9,429 bases of DNA from assembly GCA_937888775.1 (NCBI GenBank), contig CALAQT010000190.1, positions 1 to 9,429 of the forward strand. The letters are read 5' to 3'. Below the pieces are notes generated by a model, which was not told where the DNA came from, ran no database searches, and was given only the letters and a program-made list of their open reading frames with translations. A program made the position numbers and the translations under genes. Of the stretch, positions 1 through 6,011 are shown piece by piece; the stretch's first letter is position 1; each line of letters starts with the position of its first letter. Source of the DNA: an uncultured Actinomycetes bacterium. GTDB taxonomy: Bacteria; Actinomycetota; Thermoleophilia; Solirubrobacterales; Solirubrobacteraceae.

Positions 1-331
1 CCGCGCTCCTGGGAGGTCCCCCCAAAACGCCGTTGTCACTTTCGTACAACCGCTCGGAATTCTCCGACAGCCTCGCGACAAAGCGGTCGTGTGGACTCCT
101 ACACACGGACAGCCCCTTCTTGTTGGTTGGGGGCGCCGGCGGCATGTGGCCAGAGACAGAAGCAGGCGCGAGGCCGACGGGCTTCCGAGCTTTGCGGTCC
201 GTTGGCTGGGACCGTCCGGGACGAAGCCCAGAAACGGCGAAACCGACGTGGAGGCGCGAGGTCCAAGACCCAGCGTGATCGCTTTCGGACCGTGCGCGGT
301 CGGTGGGCTCTCTCGTGGTGGGGCGCCACGA
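1..331. other. Gene-free stretch, nothing recognised
   Basis: No reading frame here has a recognisable domain, ribosome binding site or family motif. Open frames exist on both strands, but their arginine/proline/alanine-rich products look like GC-rich chance frames. The only structure I see is a small dyad, GACCG (288-292) and CGGTC (297-301), with a 4-nt loop. The promoter of the downstream toxin-antitoxin operon must lie towards the right end, but no convincing -35/-10 pair is visible. Confidence 0.5.
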
Positions 332-357
332 AGAATCTGCGCGATCGAGCGGATTCT
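332..357. promoter_or_regulatory. Distal hipB-type operator dyad
   Basis: This is a 26-bp imperfect palindrome with arms AGAATC (332-337) and GATTCT (352-357) around a self-complementary centre CGATCG (342-347). Its left side, GAATCTGCGCGATC (333-346), is repeated exactly at 382-395 next to the antitoxin start. The dyad centres are exactly 49 bp apart (344.5 and 393.5). HipB-type antitoxins normally autorepress their operon through such paired operators. The operator role is inferred from repeat, symmetry and position. Confidence 0.55.
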
Positions 358-383
358 GACCGGGCGAGGTCCCAATCGCAGGA

Positions 384-403
384 ATCTGCGCGATCACGCA
401 GAT
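384..403. promoter_or_regulatory. Proximal hipB-type operator dyad overlapping the start codon
   Basis: A perfect inverted repeat, ATCTGCG (384-390) and CGCAGAT (397-403), with a 6-bp spacer CGATCA. It shares GAATCTGCGCGATC with the distal site and runs into the ATG of the HTH gene at 402. A repressor bound here would cover the translation start or transcription start. No Shine-Dalgarno sequence is visible between the dyad and the ATG, so a leaderless or very short-leader transcript is possible. Confidence 0.55.
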
Positions 404-623
404 GGCCGCGTCTGTAACAGTTCAAGAGATCGCACGCCTGGTGCGCGCTGAGCGCCGCCGCCAGGGCATGGACCAGCAGACGCTCGCGCTGGTGGCTAAC
501 GTCGCCGTGCGATCGGTGCACCGGATCGAGCACGCGCAGGAGACGGTGCGGCTGGACACGCTGCTGCGGGTTCTGAACGCTCTGGGGCTCGATTTGGCGG
601 TCCAGCGTCGAGGCGAGCGGTGA
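402..623 (+). CDS. HipB-like XRE-family HTH antitoxin/repressor
   Basis: A 73-residue protein made almost entirely of one helix-turn-helix domain of the Cro/C1 (XRE) type. The pattern is visible: an N-terminal helix (IARLVRAERRRQGM), a DQQTLALVANV turn, recognition-helix residues VRSVHRIE, then LDTLLRVLNALGLDL, the usual end of an XRE domain. The length suits the minimal HipB antitoxins found before hipA. Its TGA (621-623) overlaps the GTG of the hipA fragment (620-622), so the two were translationally coupled. The start is the first ATG after the operator dyad. As a member of a type II toxin-antitoxin pair it would bind the two upstream dyads and neutralise the HipA kinase. Because the kinase gene is broken, it may now act only as an orphan repressor. 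I call the family with confidence and the partnership from synteny. Confidence 0.8.
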   Translation: MAASVTVQEIARLVRAERRRQGMDQQTLALVANVAVRSVHRIEHAQETVRLDTLLRVLNALGLDLAVQRRGER

Positions 624-1622
624 CGCTCGGCGTCTACTGGGACAGGGTCTGCGTGGGAGAGCTCGAGCTGGCCGGCGAGCGCACGAGGGAGTACAGCTTC
701 CGGTATCTCAACACGCAGCGGCCGATCTCGCTGTCGTTGCCCACCACGACCGAGACGTTAGCGCCTGTCTGATGTTCCGAGCGTGCGTTGGCTCGAGCCC
801 GAGGAGCTCGATCGGCTGATCCACGAGCTGCCGCAGCGGCCATTGGGCATCGCGCCGGGCGATCAGCGGCTGCGGCTCAGCCTGGCCGGGGTGCAACGCA
901 AAGCGGTGCTCGTACGCGACGAGGATGGGCGGATCGGGGAGCCACTCAACGGCATGCCGAGCACGCACATCCTCAAGCCGCAGCCTGCCGACGGGGGGTA
1001 CCCAGACATCGCCTGCAACGAGTTCTTCTGTATGAGGCTTGCCGAGCGCTGCGGACTCTCGGCGGCCAAGGTCGAGCTGATCAGCGCCGACGGTCGCCCG
1101 TGCCTGGCCGTTGAGCGCTTTGACCGAAACACAACGAGTTCGCCGGTCCTGCGCCTCCATCAGGAAGATCTCTGCCAGGCGCTCGGACTGACGCCCGATT
1201 TCAAGTACGAGCGGCGGGAACGGACACTCCCGTCATACGGCGCACTCGCGGAGCTGCTCGACGACCACTCGTTGAGACCTGGAGCCGACCGGTTGGCAGC
1301 TGCGCAGGCGGCGCTGTTCAACTTTCTGGTCGCGAACGCCGACGCGCACGCCAAGAACATCTCGCTGCTGCACGAGCCTGGCGGAGTCCGGATCGCGCCG
1401 CTGTACGACGTCGTGTGCACCGGCGCGTACACGGACCTCAGCACCGAGCTCGCGCTGAGCATCGGAAATGAGTTGGGTGTGGCTACTTCAGGACGACCTG
1501 CCAGGGCGGATCGGTTTCGCCCAAAACCGAGCGCCGGCAACGCCGTGACGGCGCGCATGCATTGCCACGGATCCATGCGTCCACGCCGCCGGTCGCCGGC
1601 GCATGCTTTGCGCGACCGATGA
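620..1622 (+). pseudogene. hipA: HipA-type Ser/Thr kinase toxin gene, frameshifted and truncated
   Basis: The gene starts at GTG 620 inside the antitoxin stop. The first 50 codons give the HipA N-terminal subdomain (VTLGVYWDRVCVGELEL..., ISLSLP), then TGA at 770-772. HipA homology resumes in another frame from about 768 (SVRWLEPEEL near 780-805). About 45-60 residues normally between SLSLP and this point (the FFDNLLPE/GRDC region) are missing, so an internal deletion with frameshift is likely. The kinase core is well kept: SLAGVQRKAVLV (Gly-rich/ATP region), HILKPQ, CNEFFCMRLAERCGL, AVERFDR, the catalytic NADAHAKNIS, and the metal-binding PLYDVV. Homology stops at about 1475 (ALSIGNEL), and the frame runs on to 1622 as unrelated arginine-rich sequence, so the C-terminal helical part is lost. 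Intact HipA proteins phosphorylate targets such as glutamyl-tRNA synthetase. This copy is probably inactive, although the kinase centre is intact. Confidence 0.8.
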
Positions 1623-1685
1623 AAGTCAAGGCCTGGGATCAGCTTTTCGTTGCTCGTCCGGCGGCGGGAGTCGGACGAGTCGGTT

Positions 1686-1819
1686 CGTGGCCAAGCGCGA
1701 GCCCCGCCGCGTCCTGGCGGCGCTCTGCGAGTGCTTGCTCACGCGCGGCGTGATCAGCTAACTCCAGGGCCGGGCTGCCGCGCCGCCGAACCGCAAAGCA
1801 GCAGCGTGGACCGGGCGAG
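1686..1819 (-). repeat. Dispersed repeat R2, copy 1 (inverse partner at 6514-6652)
   Basis: This segment matches the reverse complement of 6514-6652. It contains a perfect 49-bp stretch (1700-1748 against 6590-6638), and the similarity fades on both sides. Read on the minus strand, both copies encode GSPxLELADxxAREQALAERRQD followed by AAGLALGH. In this copy the frame continues from the A1 motif at 1872-1896 and ends at a stop near 1625. I do not recognise the peptide. It may be a remnant of a mobile or duplicated gene. The strand is that of the coding-like reading and is uncertain. Confidence 0.7.
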
Positions 1820-1832
1820 TCGTGCTGCTGCT

Positions 1833-1896
1833 GCTCCCCAAAGGCGATCGTCTCGCCGTGTTCGAGCTCGGCTTCTGCTTCTGCCGGGTTGCTAGC
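1833..1896 (-). repeat. 64-bp direct repeat, unit 1 (partner 1984-2047)
   Basis: The 64 bp here align without gaps to 1984-2047, a period of 151 bp. Both begin GCTCCCCAAAGGCG and end in a GCTAGC/GTTAGC box. On the minus strand each unit reads as a short Ala/Glu-rich peptide ending in (I/T)AFGE: here NPAEAEAELEHGETIAFGE, in the partner ERAEVGAGPERGEMTAFGE. The conserved amino-acid pattern despite base changes suggests a coding ancestor. Confidence 0.65.
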
Positions 1897-2002
1897 CGCC
1901 GCCTTGCAAGCGCTCGATCGCTACGGCTACCGCTCCCACCTCAATGCGGTCGTGGGGGCCACGCCCTCCGCGGTCATAGCGCAGCTCCCCAAAGGCGGTC
2001 AT
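1892..2002 (-). repeat. RYD/HDRI coding-like module, copy A (possible 36-aa ORF)
   Basis: On the minus strand this reads MTAFGELRYDRGG, RGPHDRIEVGAVAVAIERLQGGG, stop (36 codons). Copies C (4145-4264) and B (6012-6445, split) share the core RYD-x(5)-P-x-DR-(I/F)-(E/D)-x(3)-AVAV, and a stop right before a TAGC box. Differences between copies A and B fall mostly at third codon positions in this frame, which suggests it was selected as protein. No known family is recognised, and no ribosome binding site is visible before the ATG. It could be a real micropeptide or the decayed 3' end of a longer gene. I lean to the second. Confidence 0.5.
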
Positions 2003-2047
2003 CTCGCCGCGTTCGGGCCCGGCTCCCACTTCGGCGCGCTCGTTAGC
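1984..2047 (-). repeat. 64-bp direct repeat, unit 2 (partner 1833-1896)
   Basis: Second unit of the 151-bp-period pair. On the minus strand it leads straight into the RYD module at 1892-2002, whose putative ATG (2000-2002) lies inside this unit. Its box with GTTAGC at 2042-2047 is one of six diverged copies of a ~25-bp motif found at 1872-1896, 2023-2047, 4260-4284, 4411-4435, 6012-6034 and 6441-6466. Confidence 0.65.
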
Positions 2048-2231
2048 GCGCAACCTGCTAGCGCCCTACGGACGGACACTGCTGCTCGCCTCCGCGCAGC
2101 GGCAGTCCGGCGAGCGCTCACTCTGATTCTGACACCTCCCACTTGTCCGCTGGAAGTGTCGAGATCGATCGTCGGCGTTCCTGCTTGTTGCTGGTCCTCG
2201 CCGCTCAGCCGGTGCTTGGGATCATCGCGTT

Positions 2232-2843
2232 TCAGTTTTGCTTGACGACGGCGTACACGACTCGCTCGGCGACGTCGATCACCATCTCGCCGATCCGGGC
2301 GCCGTGGCGGTAAAGCTCTCGGCGGGCGATCCGTTCGCTGCGGTTCTCGACTTCGAGCAGAGCTCCCATCCCTTTGTAGTAGGCACGCTCGAGGCTTCGT
2401 TCGGCTGTGATCGCAGCATCGGCGGCCTCGGTCGCGGCGTCCTCGTCGGAGCTGAGGTGGGCAAGCGCCTGGTCGATGTCGCGAACTGCCTCCGCGAGCC
2501 GCGCGGCCATCTCCGCGATTACCGCATCCGGAGCGCAGGCCATCACTTCCGATTCGGTGACCAGATCTCGCGTGTAGTCGAGGATCCGGTCCACGCCACG
2601 CGAAAGCGCGAACACGTCCTCCGGCTCCAGTGGCGTCACGAACGCGGCGCGCAGCGCGCCCAACAGCGCCCGCTTGGCTGCGTCGCCGCGGTGCTCCGCG
2701 TCGCGCACCACCTCCGCGGCGGACTTATCGCCGCCAGCCCACGCCGCGAAAGCGTCCACGCCATCGATCGTCACTGCGACCTGGGTGCGCAGCAGCCCGA
2801 GCACGTCGGGGGTCTCCGGCAGGAACCAGCGTTTGCGGGTCAT
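2232..2843 (-). CDS. DUF47 / PhoU-like Pit accessory protein
   Basis: A 203-residue all-helical cytoplasmic protein of the DUF47 family (PhoU-like, TIGR00153 type), which accompanies Pit phosphate transporters and is thought to control their activity. Visible family traits: an N-terminal RKRWFLPETPDVLGLL, then AEHRGDAAKRALLGAL, TPLEPEDVFALSRGVDRILDY with the acidic D/E residues of the PhoU-type metal sites, and YYKGMGALLEVENRSERIAR then ELYRHGARIGEM near the C-terminus. The length is typical. The ATG at 2843-2841 overlaps the TGA of pit (2842-2840), so the pair is translationally coupled with pit upstream. An open frame continues upstream of this ATG, but it overlaps the pit coding sequence and shows no homology. 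Confidence 0.88.
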   Translation of the reverse strand: MTRKRWFLPETPDVLGLLRTQVAVTIDGVDAFAAWAGGDKSAAEVVRDAEHRGDAAKRALLGALRAAFVTPLEPEDVFALSRGVDRILDYTRDLVTESEVMACAPDAVIAEMAARLAEAVRDIDQALAHLSSDEDAATEAADAAITAERSLERAYYKGMGALLEVENRSERIARRELYRHGARIGEMVIDVAERVVYAVVKQN

Positions 2844-3850
2844 GTCAGCCACTGCCAGAGTTCGAACATGGCGGCCGCGAGCGCGCCGGTCACCGGTAGC
2901 GTGATCAACCATGCGAGGCCCATCTGGCGGACGACCTCCCAATGAACGTGATGCCAGCGCCAACGGCCGCCTCCGACGCCAACGACCGACGACGCCACAA
3001 CCTGGGAGGTGGATGTCGGCGCCCCCGCCAACGACGCCCCGAAGATCACCGCGGCTGACGCGGCCGTGCTAGCCAACCCCTCGATCGGCTGGATGCGGTA
3101 GATGCGGCGGCCCACAGTGCGAATGATCCGCCAGCCGCCCAGGGCCGTGCCCGCGGTCAGCGCCGCCGCGCACACAAGGGTGACCCATATCGGGGCCGCG
3201 AGCGTGCTGGTCTGCCCGTTGGCGAGCAGCAGCGCCGCGATCACGCCAACCGACTTCTGGGCGTCGTTGGCGCCGTGGCTGAAGGCCAGCGCCGACGCCA
3301 TTGCCCACTGTCCGCCACGAACCGGCGGGCCCCAAGCTCGCGTCGCCCGGTGCCCGAACCGCCTCATAACGCGGATCACTAGCAGCGCACCAAGCGCACC
3401 GAGCGGTGGCGAGACGGCCAGCGAGATCAGCGTGCCGAAGACGCCCACGGGGTGCCTGCCGTGCAGCCCACCCCAGTTGACTGCGTGAATGCCGCCCTGC
3501 GCCAGGGCGGCCCCCACGAGACCGCCAACCAGTGCCTGCCCGGAGCTTGAAGGCAGCCCCCGGCTCCACGCGACGAGATTCCAGAGCACCGCCGCGGCAA
3601 GCCCCGCTCCGATCACTTCGTCGGTCGCAGACGGTGTCACGCTCACGATCCCGCCGATCGTGTTCGCCACTGCCGCGCCGAGCAGCAGCGGCCCGAGCAG
3701 GTTGAAGACCGACGCAACAACGATCGCTTGGAGGAGTGTCGCGGCGCGGGTCGCCACCAGCGCCGCAATCGAATTGGCCGCGTCGAGAAACCCATTAGTG
3801 GTCGCGAAAGCGACCGCGAGCACAAAAGCGACCACGAGCCCGGCGTTCAT
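2840..3850 (-). CDS. pit: PiT-family inorganic phosphate transporter
   Basis: A 336-residue integral membrane protein of the PiT/PHO4 family, a low-affinity phosphate (metal-phosphate/H+) symporter. Both internal repeats carry the signature: NGFLDAANSIA at residues ~19-29 and HGANDAQKSVG at ~195-205. The two halves consist of alternating hydrophobic segments (FVLAVAFATTNGF, ASVFNLLGPLLLGAAVA, GALGALLVIRVM, AAPIWVTLVCAAALTAG) and end with PTSTSQVVASSVVGVG plus a last helix (AWLITLPVTGALAAAMF). The length fits the shorter bacterial Pit proteins. The usual NGFHD motif reads NGFLD here. It forms an operon with the DUF47 gene (ATGA overlap). The start is the ATG 3850-3848. No Shine-Dalgarno sequence is seen, but a -10-like hexamer lies just upstream, so a leaderless transcript is likely. 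Confidence 0.92.
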   Translation of the reverse strand: MNAGLVVAFVLAVAFATTNGFLDAANSIAALVATRAATLLQAIVVASVFNLLGPLLLGAAVANTIGGIVSVTPSATDEVIGAGLAAAVLWNLVAWSRGLPSSSGQALVGGLVGAALAQGGIHAVNWGGLHGRHPVGVFGTLISLAVSPPLGALGALLVIRVMRRFGHRATRAWGPPVRGGQWAMASALAFSHGANDAQKSVGVIAALLLANGQTSTLAAPIWVTLVCAAALTAGTALGGWRIIRTVGRRIYRIQPIEGLASTAASAAVIFGASLAGAPTSTSQVVASSVVGVGGGRWRWHHVHWEVVRQMGLAWLITLPVTGALAAAMFELWQWLT

Positions 3851-3856
3851 AAGCCG

Positions 3857-3862
3857 ACTCTA
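3857..3862 (-). promoter_or_regulatory. Possible -10 box of a leaderless pit transcript
   Basis: On the minus strand TAGAGT, fitting the actinobacterial TANNNT -10 pattern, ends six bases before the pit ATG. That would place transcription initiation at or next to the A of the start codon. No good TTGAC-like -35 is visible at the expected spacing, and no PHO-box-like direct repeats were recognised. Confidence 0.35.
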
Positions 3863-4144
3863 CGGCCGCCAAGGCCGAGACCGGCAGCGGCGACGTCCAG
3901 ACGAGCTCGATCTCGTCGAGACGATGATCAAGCCCTCCACCGACTGACCGACTGCAGCACCTCGAGCAGCCCATCAGCCCCAGCGACTATGTCGTGCTCA
4001 GCTTCCGCGGCGGGCGCCCCTCGCGCAACGCGCGGCACCGGTAGCCCGTCCTAGGTCCGGCCCTTGGCCCGCGAGCCAACCGCACGAAAGACCCAATCCC
4101 CCGGCGATTAGCGACCGCTGGTCCGCCCAGCCAACACCGCAGTG

Positions 4145-4264
4145 ATGACCCACTGTGCTGGTCCTGAGGAGCTGCGCTACGACAGCAAGGCGCGCCGGCC
4201 AGACGACCGGTTCGACGTGCGAGCGGCAGTCGCCGTCGGCGCCTGCTTGCGGGGCCGCGGCTAG
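4145..4264 (+). repeat. RYD/HDRI coding-like module, copy C (possible 39-aa ORF)
   Basis: The plus strand reads MTHCAGPEELRYDSK, ARRPDDRFDVRAAVAV, GACLRGRG, stop. It aligns with copy A at both ends: MT start, GELRYD/EELRYD, DRI/DRF, AVAV, and a G-rich end before the TAG that lies within the TAGC box. It is more diverged than A and B. No ribosome binding site is visible. Call based on pattern similarity only. Confidence 0.5.
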
Positions 4265-4284
4265 CGATTTGCCCGAAGCAGGAG
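4260..4284 (+). repeat. TAGC box, copy following module C
   Basis: GCTAGCGATTTGCCCGAAGC followed by AGGAG. It matches the box after module B (6441-6466, GTTAGCGATTCCGGCCGAAGCAGGAG with one extra base) and, in inverse orientation, those at 1872-1896, 2023-2047 and 4411-4435. Confidence 0.5.
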
Positions 4285-4410
4285 TCCGCGGACGCCTCAA
4301 GATCGCTCTCGCTGTGGAACGGAAGCATCCACGTCGCGGCCGACGGCGGCCGAACCGACGCAGAGACGCGCTCGCGTTCCTTTGCGACAGCAACCCGAGG
4401 CCATCGCCGG

Positions 4411-4435
4411 CTTCCGCTTCGGCGCGTGCGTTAGC
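4411..4435 (-). repeat. TAGC box, orphan inverse copy D
   Basis: On the minus strand GCTAACGCACGCGCCGAAGC then GGAAG. It follows CTTGCAAGG, as the boxes after modules A and B do, and in frame it reads ANARAEAEAG, close to ANERAEVGAG of the 1984-2047 unit. No adjoining RYD core was found. Confidence 0.45.
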
Positions 4436-4665
4436 AGGAACCTTGCAAGCATCGGGGCGGGCTGGGGCTCGAGTTCCGCGCAATCCGAGACCAGCGCGCG
4501 CGTCGTGGAGATGCTTGTCGCAGTGGGAAAGCGGGGCTCCGCGTAGCTCCGTCCAGCTGAGAGCGGAAGTGTGGTCCGCCCGACTCAGGCCCCAGCGAGA
4601 GTTCTGCCTGTTCGTGGTTGCACCACTCTGGCCTCGTGCCTGCTGCGAGACTGCTCATTGAGCCA

Positions 4666-5181
4666 ATGGACGAGCATCTGCACCCGGATCGAGAGGCGAG
4701 GACGAAGGTCGCCGTGGTTTCGGCGGAGCAAGCTGAGAGCTTCGCGATCCTGCGACGGCCCCAGATCGAAAGCGATCGGCTGCCGAAAAGTCACGGGGAG
4801 ATGTTCGAAGGTGGCTTCATCGGGCGTTGTGGATTGAACCCGGAGTTGGCACGGCGGGCCGTGACGCAGCTCGGGGACGTGTGGGTCGTTCCCGGAAGCG
4901 GCTACATCGCCCTGGTTGTGGGCGGCATGGTGTGCAACCGCACAGAGATCGCAGCTCGTCAAGGGATGGTGACGTGGACGTCTGACTCGGGTGCTCTTCA
5001 GGATCTCGTTCATGGTCTGGTTCCAGATGGCGTCAGGGAGGTCTCACTCCTTGCCGCCAACGACGCGTCGACGACCGTCGCCGTCAACGACAACGTCTAC
5101 GGAACGGTGCTGGACGGGCATTTGAGATCGGTGCGCTTCTTCGGACCGACCGGGACAGTTGACTTGGGGCCCTGGGGTTAG
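4666..5181 (+). CDS. Hypothetical protein, secreted-type actinobacterial family, 5' end uncertain
   Basis: A 171-residue product from ATG 4666. The frame is open further upstream (TTG 4618, GTG 4636), but I see no ribosome binding site for any start. Visible elements: ESFAILRRPQIESDRLP near the N-terminus, CGLNPELARRAVTQLGDVWVVPGSGYIAL in the middle, a lone CNR, then GLVPDGVREVSLLAAND, VAVNDNVYGTVL and RSVRFFGPTG, which look like beta-sandwich strands. I associate this pattern (FxxLRRPxxxxDxLP ... LVPDGVxxVxL ... VxxNVY) with uncharacterised exported proteins of Solirubrobacterales-like actinobacteria, from recognition only. Such proteins usually start with a signal peptide or membrane helix. 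None is present here, so the 5' end may have been lost, leaving a truncated gene. Function unknown. Confidence 0.6.
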   Translation: MDEHLHPDREARTKVAVVSAEQAESFAILRRPQIESDRLPKSHGEMFEGGFIGRCGLNPELARRAVTQLGDVWVVPGSGYIALVVGGMVCNRTEIAARQGMVTWTSDSGALQDLVHGLVPDGVREVSLLAANDASTTVAVNDNVYGTVLDGHLRSVRFFGPTGTVDLGPWG

Positions 5182-5385
5182 GGCGACGAAGCGGCGCACG
5201 GCCCTGGGCCGCTAACTGCGGACGCTGTTGCAATGTCGCCAACCGAGCGCTCAGCTGGTGGCTTCTGCTTCCGCCGGCGCCGAGCCGAGACCAGCAGTCG
5301 TCCGGTGGCGTCGGCCGGGCGGGAACGTGGTCGCTGGTTCGCGGATGCGGCCTGTCGGAGCTCACGCAACTTGGCGCGCGTCTCC
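5182..5385. other. Spacer with weak repeat similarity
   Basis: No gene is supported. The minus strand at about 5261-5281 contains GCCGGCGGAAGCAGAAGCC, close to the core of the TAGC boxes (CCGGCAGAAGCAGAAGCC at 1872-1890), but without the flanking TAGC. Possibly another decayed box. Confidence 0.3.
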
Positions 5386-5391
5386 TAATGT
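5386..5391 (+). promoter_or_regulatory. Possible -10 box of a leaderless VOC transcript
   Basis: TAATGT fits the TANNNT -10 pattern and ends seven bases before the GTG at 5399. It supports that GTG as the start and a leaderless mRNA. A clear -35 is not visible. Confidence 0.35.
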
Positions 5392-5398
5392 TCTGGGG

Positions 5399-5791
5399 GT
5401 GCCTGGCCTGCTCGCCAAGCTCGATCACTGCGTGATCCACGTATCGGACTGGGCGATCTCCAACCCGTTCTACCGTGACGTGCTCGGCGCCGAGCTCATC
5501 GACCGCGGCCACGGCACGTGGGCATACCGATTCGGCAGCGAGCAGCTCAACGTCCACGGTCCCGGCGCGATCGGGGACCCCGTCGCCAGAATTCCGGTTG
5601 CACCCGGCAACAGCGACCTGTGCTTTGAGTGGGATGGCCGAATCGAGGACACCGTCGAGCACCTGGAACGCTATGGCGTTGAGATCGAAACTGGGCCGGC
5701 CGAGCGCAACGGTGCCCGAGGCCGCGGGACCAGTGTCTGCTTCCGCGATCCCGACGGGAGTCTCATTGAGTTCATCTCCTACCGGAGCTGA
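5399..5791 (+). CDS. VOC-family (glyoxalase/bleomycin-resistance fold) protein
   Basis: A 130-residue single-domain VOC protein. The paired beta-alpha-beta-beta-beta modules are visible: LAKLDHCVIHVSDWAISNPFYRDVLGAEL (residues ~6-34), AYRFGSEQLNVHGPG, PGNSDLCFEWDG, VEHLERYGVEIETGP and TSVCFRDPDGSLIEFISY. The His of LDH (~residue 10) and the Glu of LIEF are at positions normally used as metal ligands. The FYRDVLG and RDPDGSLIEF motifs are hallmarks. The substrate cannot be read from sequence; relatives include lyases, dioxygenases and antibiotic-binding proteins. I chose GTG 5399 because homology begins right after it, the length is typical and a -10-like TAATGT precedes it. ATG 5345 in the same frame is the alternative. 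It appears monocistronic. Confidence 0.85.
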   Translation: MPGLLAKLDHCVIHVSDWAISNPFYRDVLGAELIDRGHGTWAYRFGSEQLNVHGPGAIGDPVARIPVAPGNSDLCFEWDGRIEDTVEHLERYGVEIETGPAERNGARGRGTSVCFRDPDGSLIEFISYRS

Positions 5792-5802
5792 CCATCAAGC
5801 TC

Positions 5803-5840
5803 GCGGGAGACCCCCGGCCGTCACCCGTCGTGGCTCCCGC
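5803..5840 (+). terminator. Candidate stem-loop after the VOC gene
   Basis: A perfect 7-bp inverted repeat, GCGGGAG (5803-5809) and CTCCCGC (5834-5840), with a 24-nt GC-rich loop, begins 12 bases after the VOC stop. There is no T-tract, so it is not a canonical intrinsic terminator. Its position is the main argument. Confidence 0.3.
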
Positions 5841-6011
5841 AATGTTGGCGAGGCGGCACTCTCGGCGGGGCTGCTGCTCTCCGCACGATCCGGCAGCGAC
5901 CACTTGGTCTGAACGATGCCTGTGCAGTCGGGAAAGGAGGGCTGACCAAACAGGGCGGCGATCGACCTGCTCGTCGCCACAACCGCGGTCAGGTGCTTGC
6001 AGACTCCTTGC

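Larger units (their letters stand above)
1623..2231. other. Gene-free stretch filled with degenerate repeats
   Basis: No intact gene is seen between the hipA remnant and the end of the DUF47 gene. The stretch holds an 8-bp inverted repeat, CTCGTCCG (1653-1660) and CGGACGAG (1672-1679), one copy of the 1686-1819 repeat, a pair of 64-bp direct repeats, and the minus-strand module at 1892-2002. From about 2050 to 2231 I see nothing clear, and no convincing terminator for the converging minus-strand operon. Confidence 0.5.
3863..4665. other. Gene-free stretch with repeat copies C and D
   Basis: No intact gene is supported. The region holds module copy C (4145-4264), its trailing box (4260-4284) and an inverse box at 4411-4435. 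A 36-codon plus-strand fragment ending near 4045 (SPSDYVVLSFRGGRPSRNAR) has balanced composition but no recognised family. Longer frames on both strands are arginine/serine-rich and unconvincing. Confidence 0.45.

Noticed and set aside
332..403. Repeated GAATCTGCGCGATC as the start of a CRISPR-like array
   Set aside because: Only two copies exist, each is the half of a dyad, and they sit before an HTH gene; an operator pair explains them better.
99..533. 144-codon minus-strand frame over the hipB start
   Set aside because: It overlaps the well-supported hipB and its operators, is Arg/Ser/His-rich and has no family motif: a GC-rich shadow.
2238..2945. 235-codon plus-strand frame opposite DUF47
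   Set aside because: Antisense to a clear DUF47 gene; its composition is that of a reverse-frame shadow.
3069..3569. 166-codon minus-strand frame inside pit
   Set aside because: Out-of-frame shadow of the transporter, whose transmembrane and signature motifs are in the other frame.
3951..4045. Plus-strand fragment reading SPSDYVVLSFRGGRPSRNAR as a gene remnant
   Set aside because: Only 36 codons between stops, no family recognised and no repeat partner in the window; mentioned in the gene-free entry only.
5084..5662. 192-codon minus-strand frame opposite VOC
   Set aside because: Overlaps the VOC domain antisense and shows no recognisable motif.
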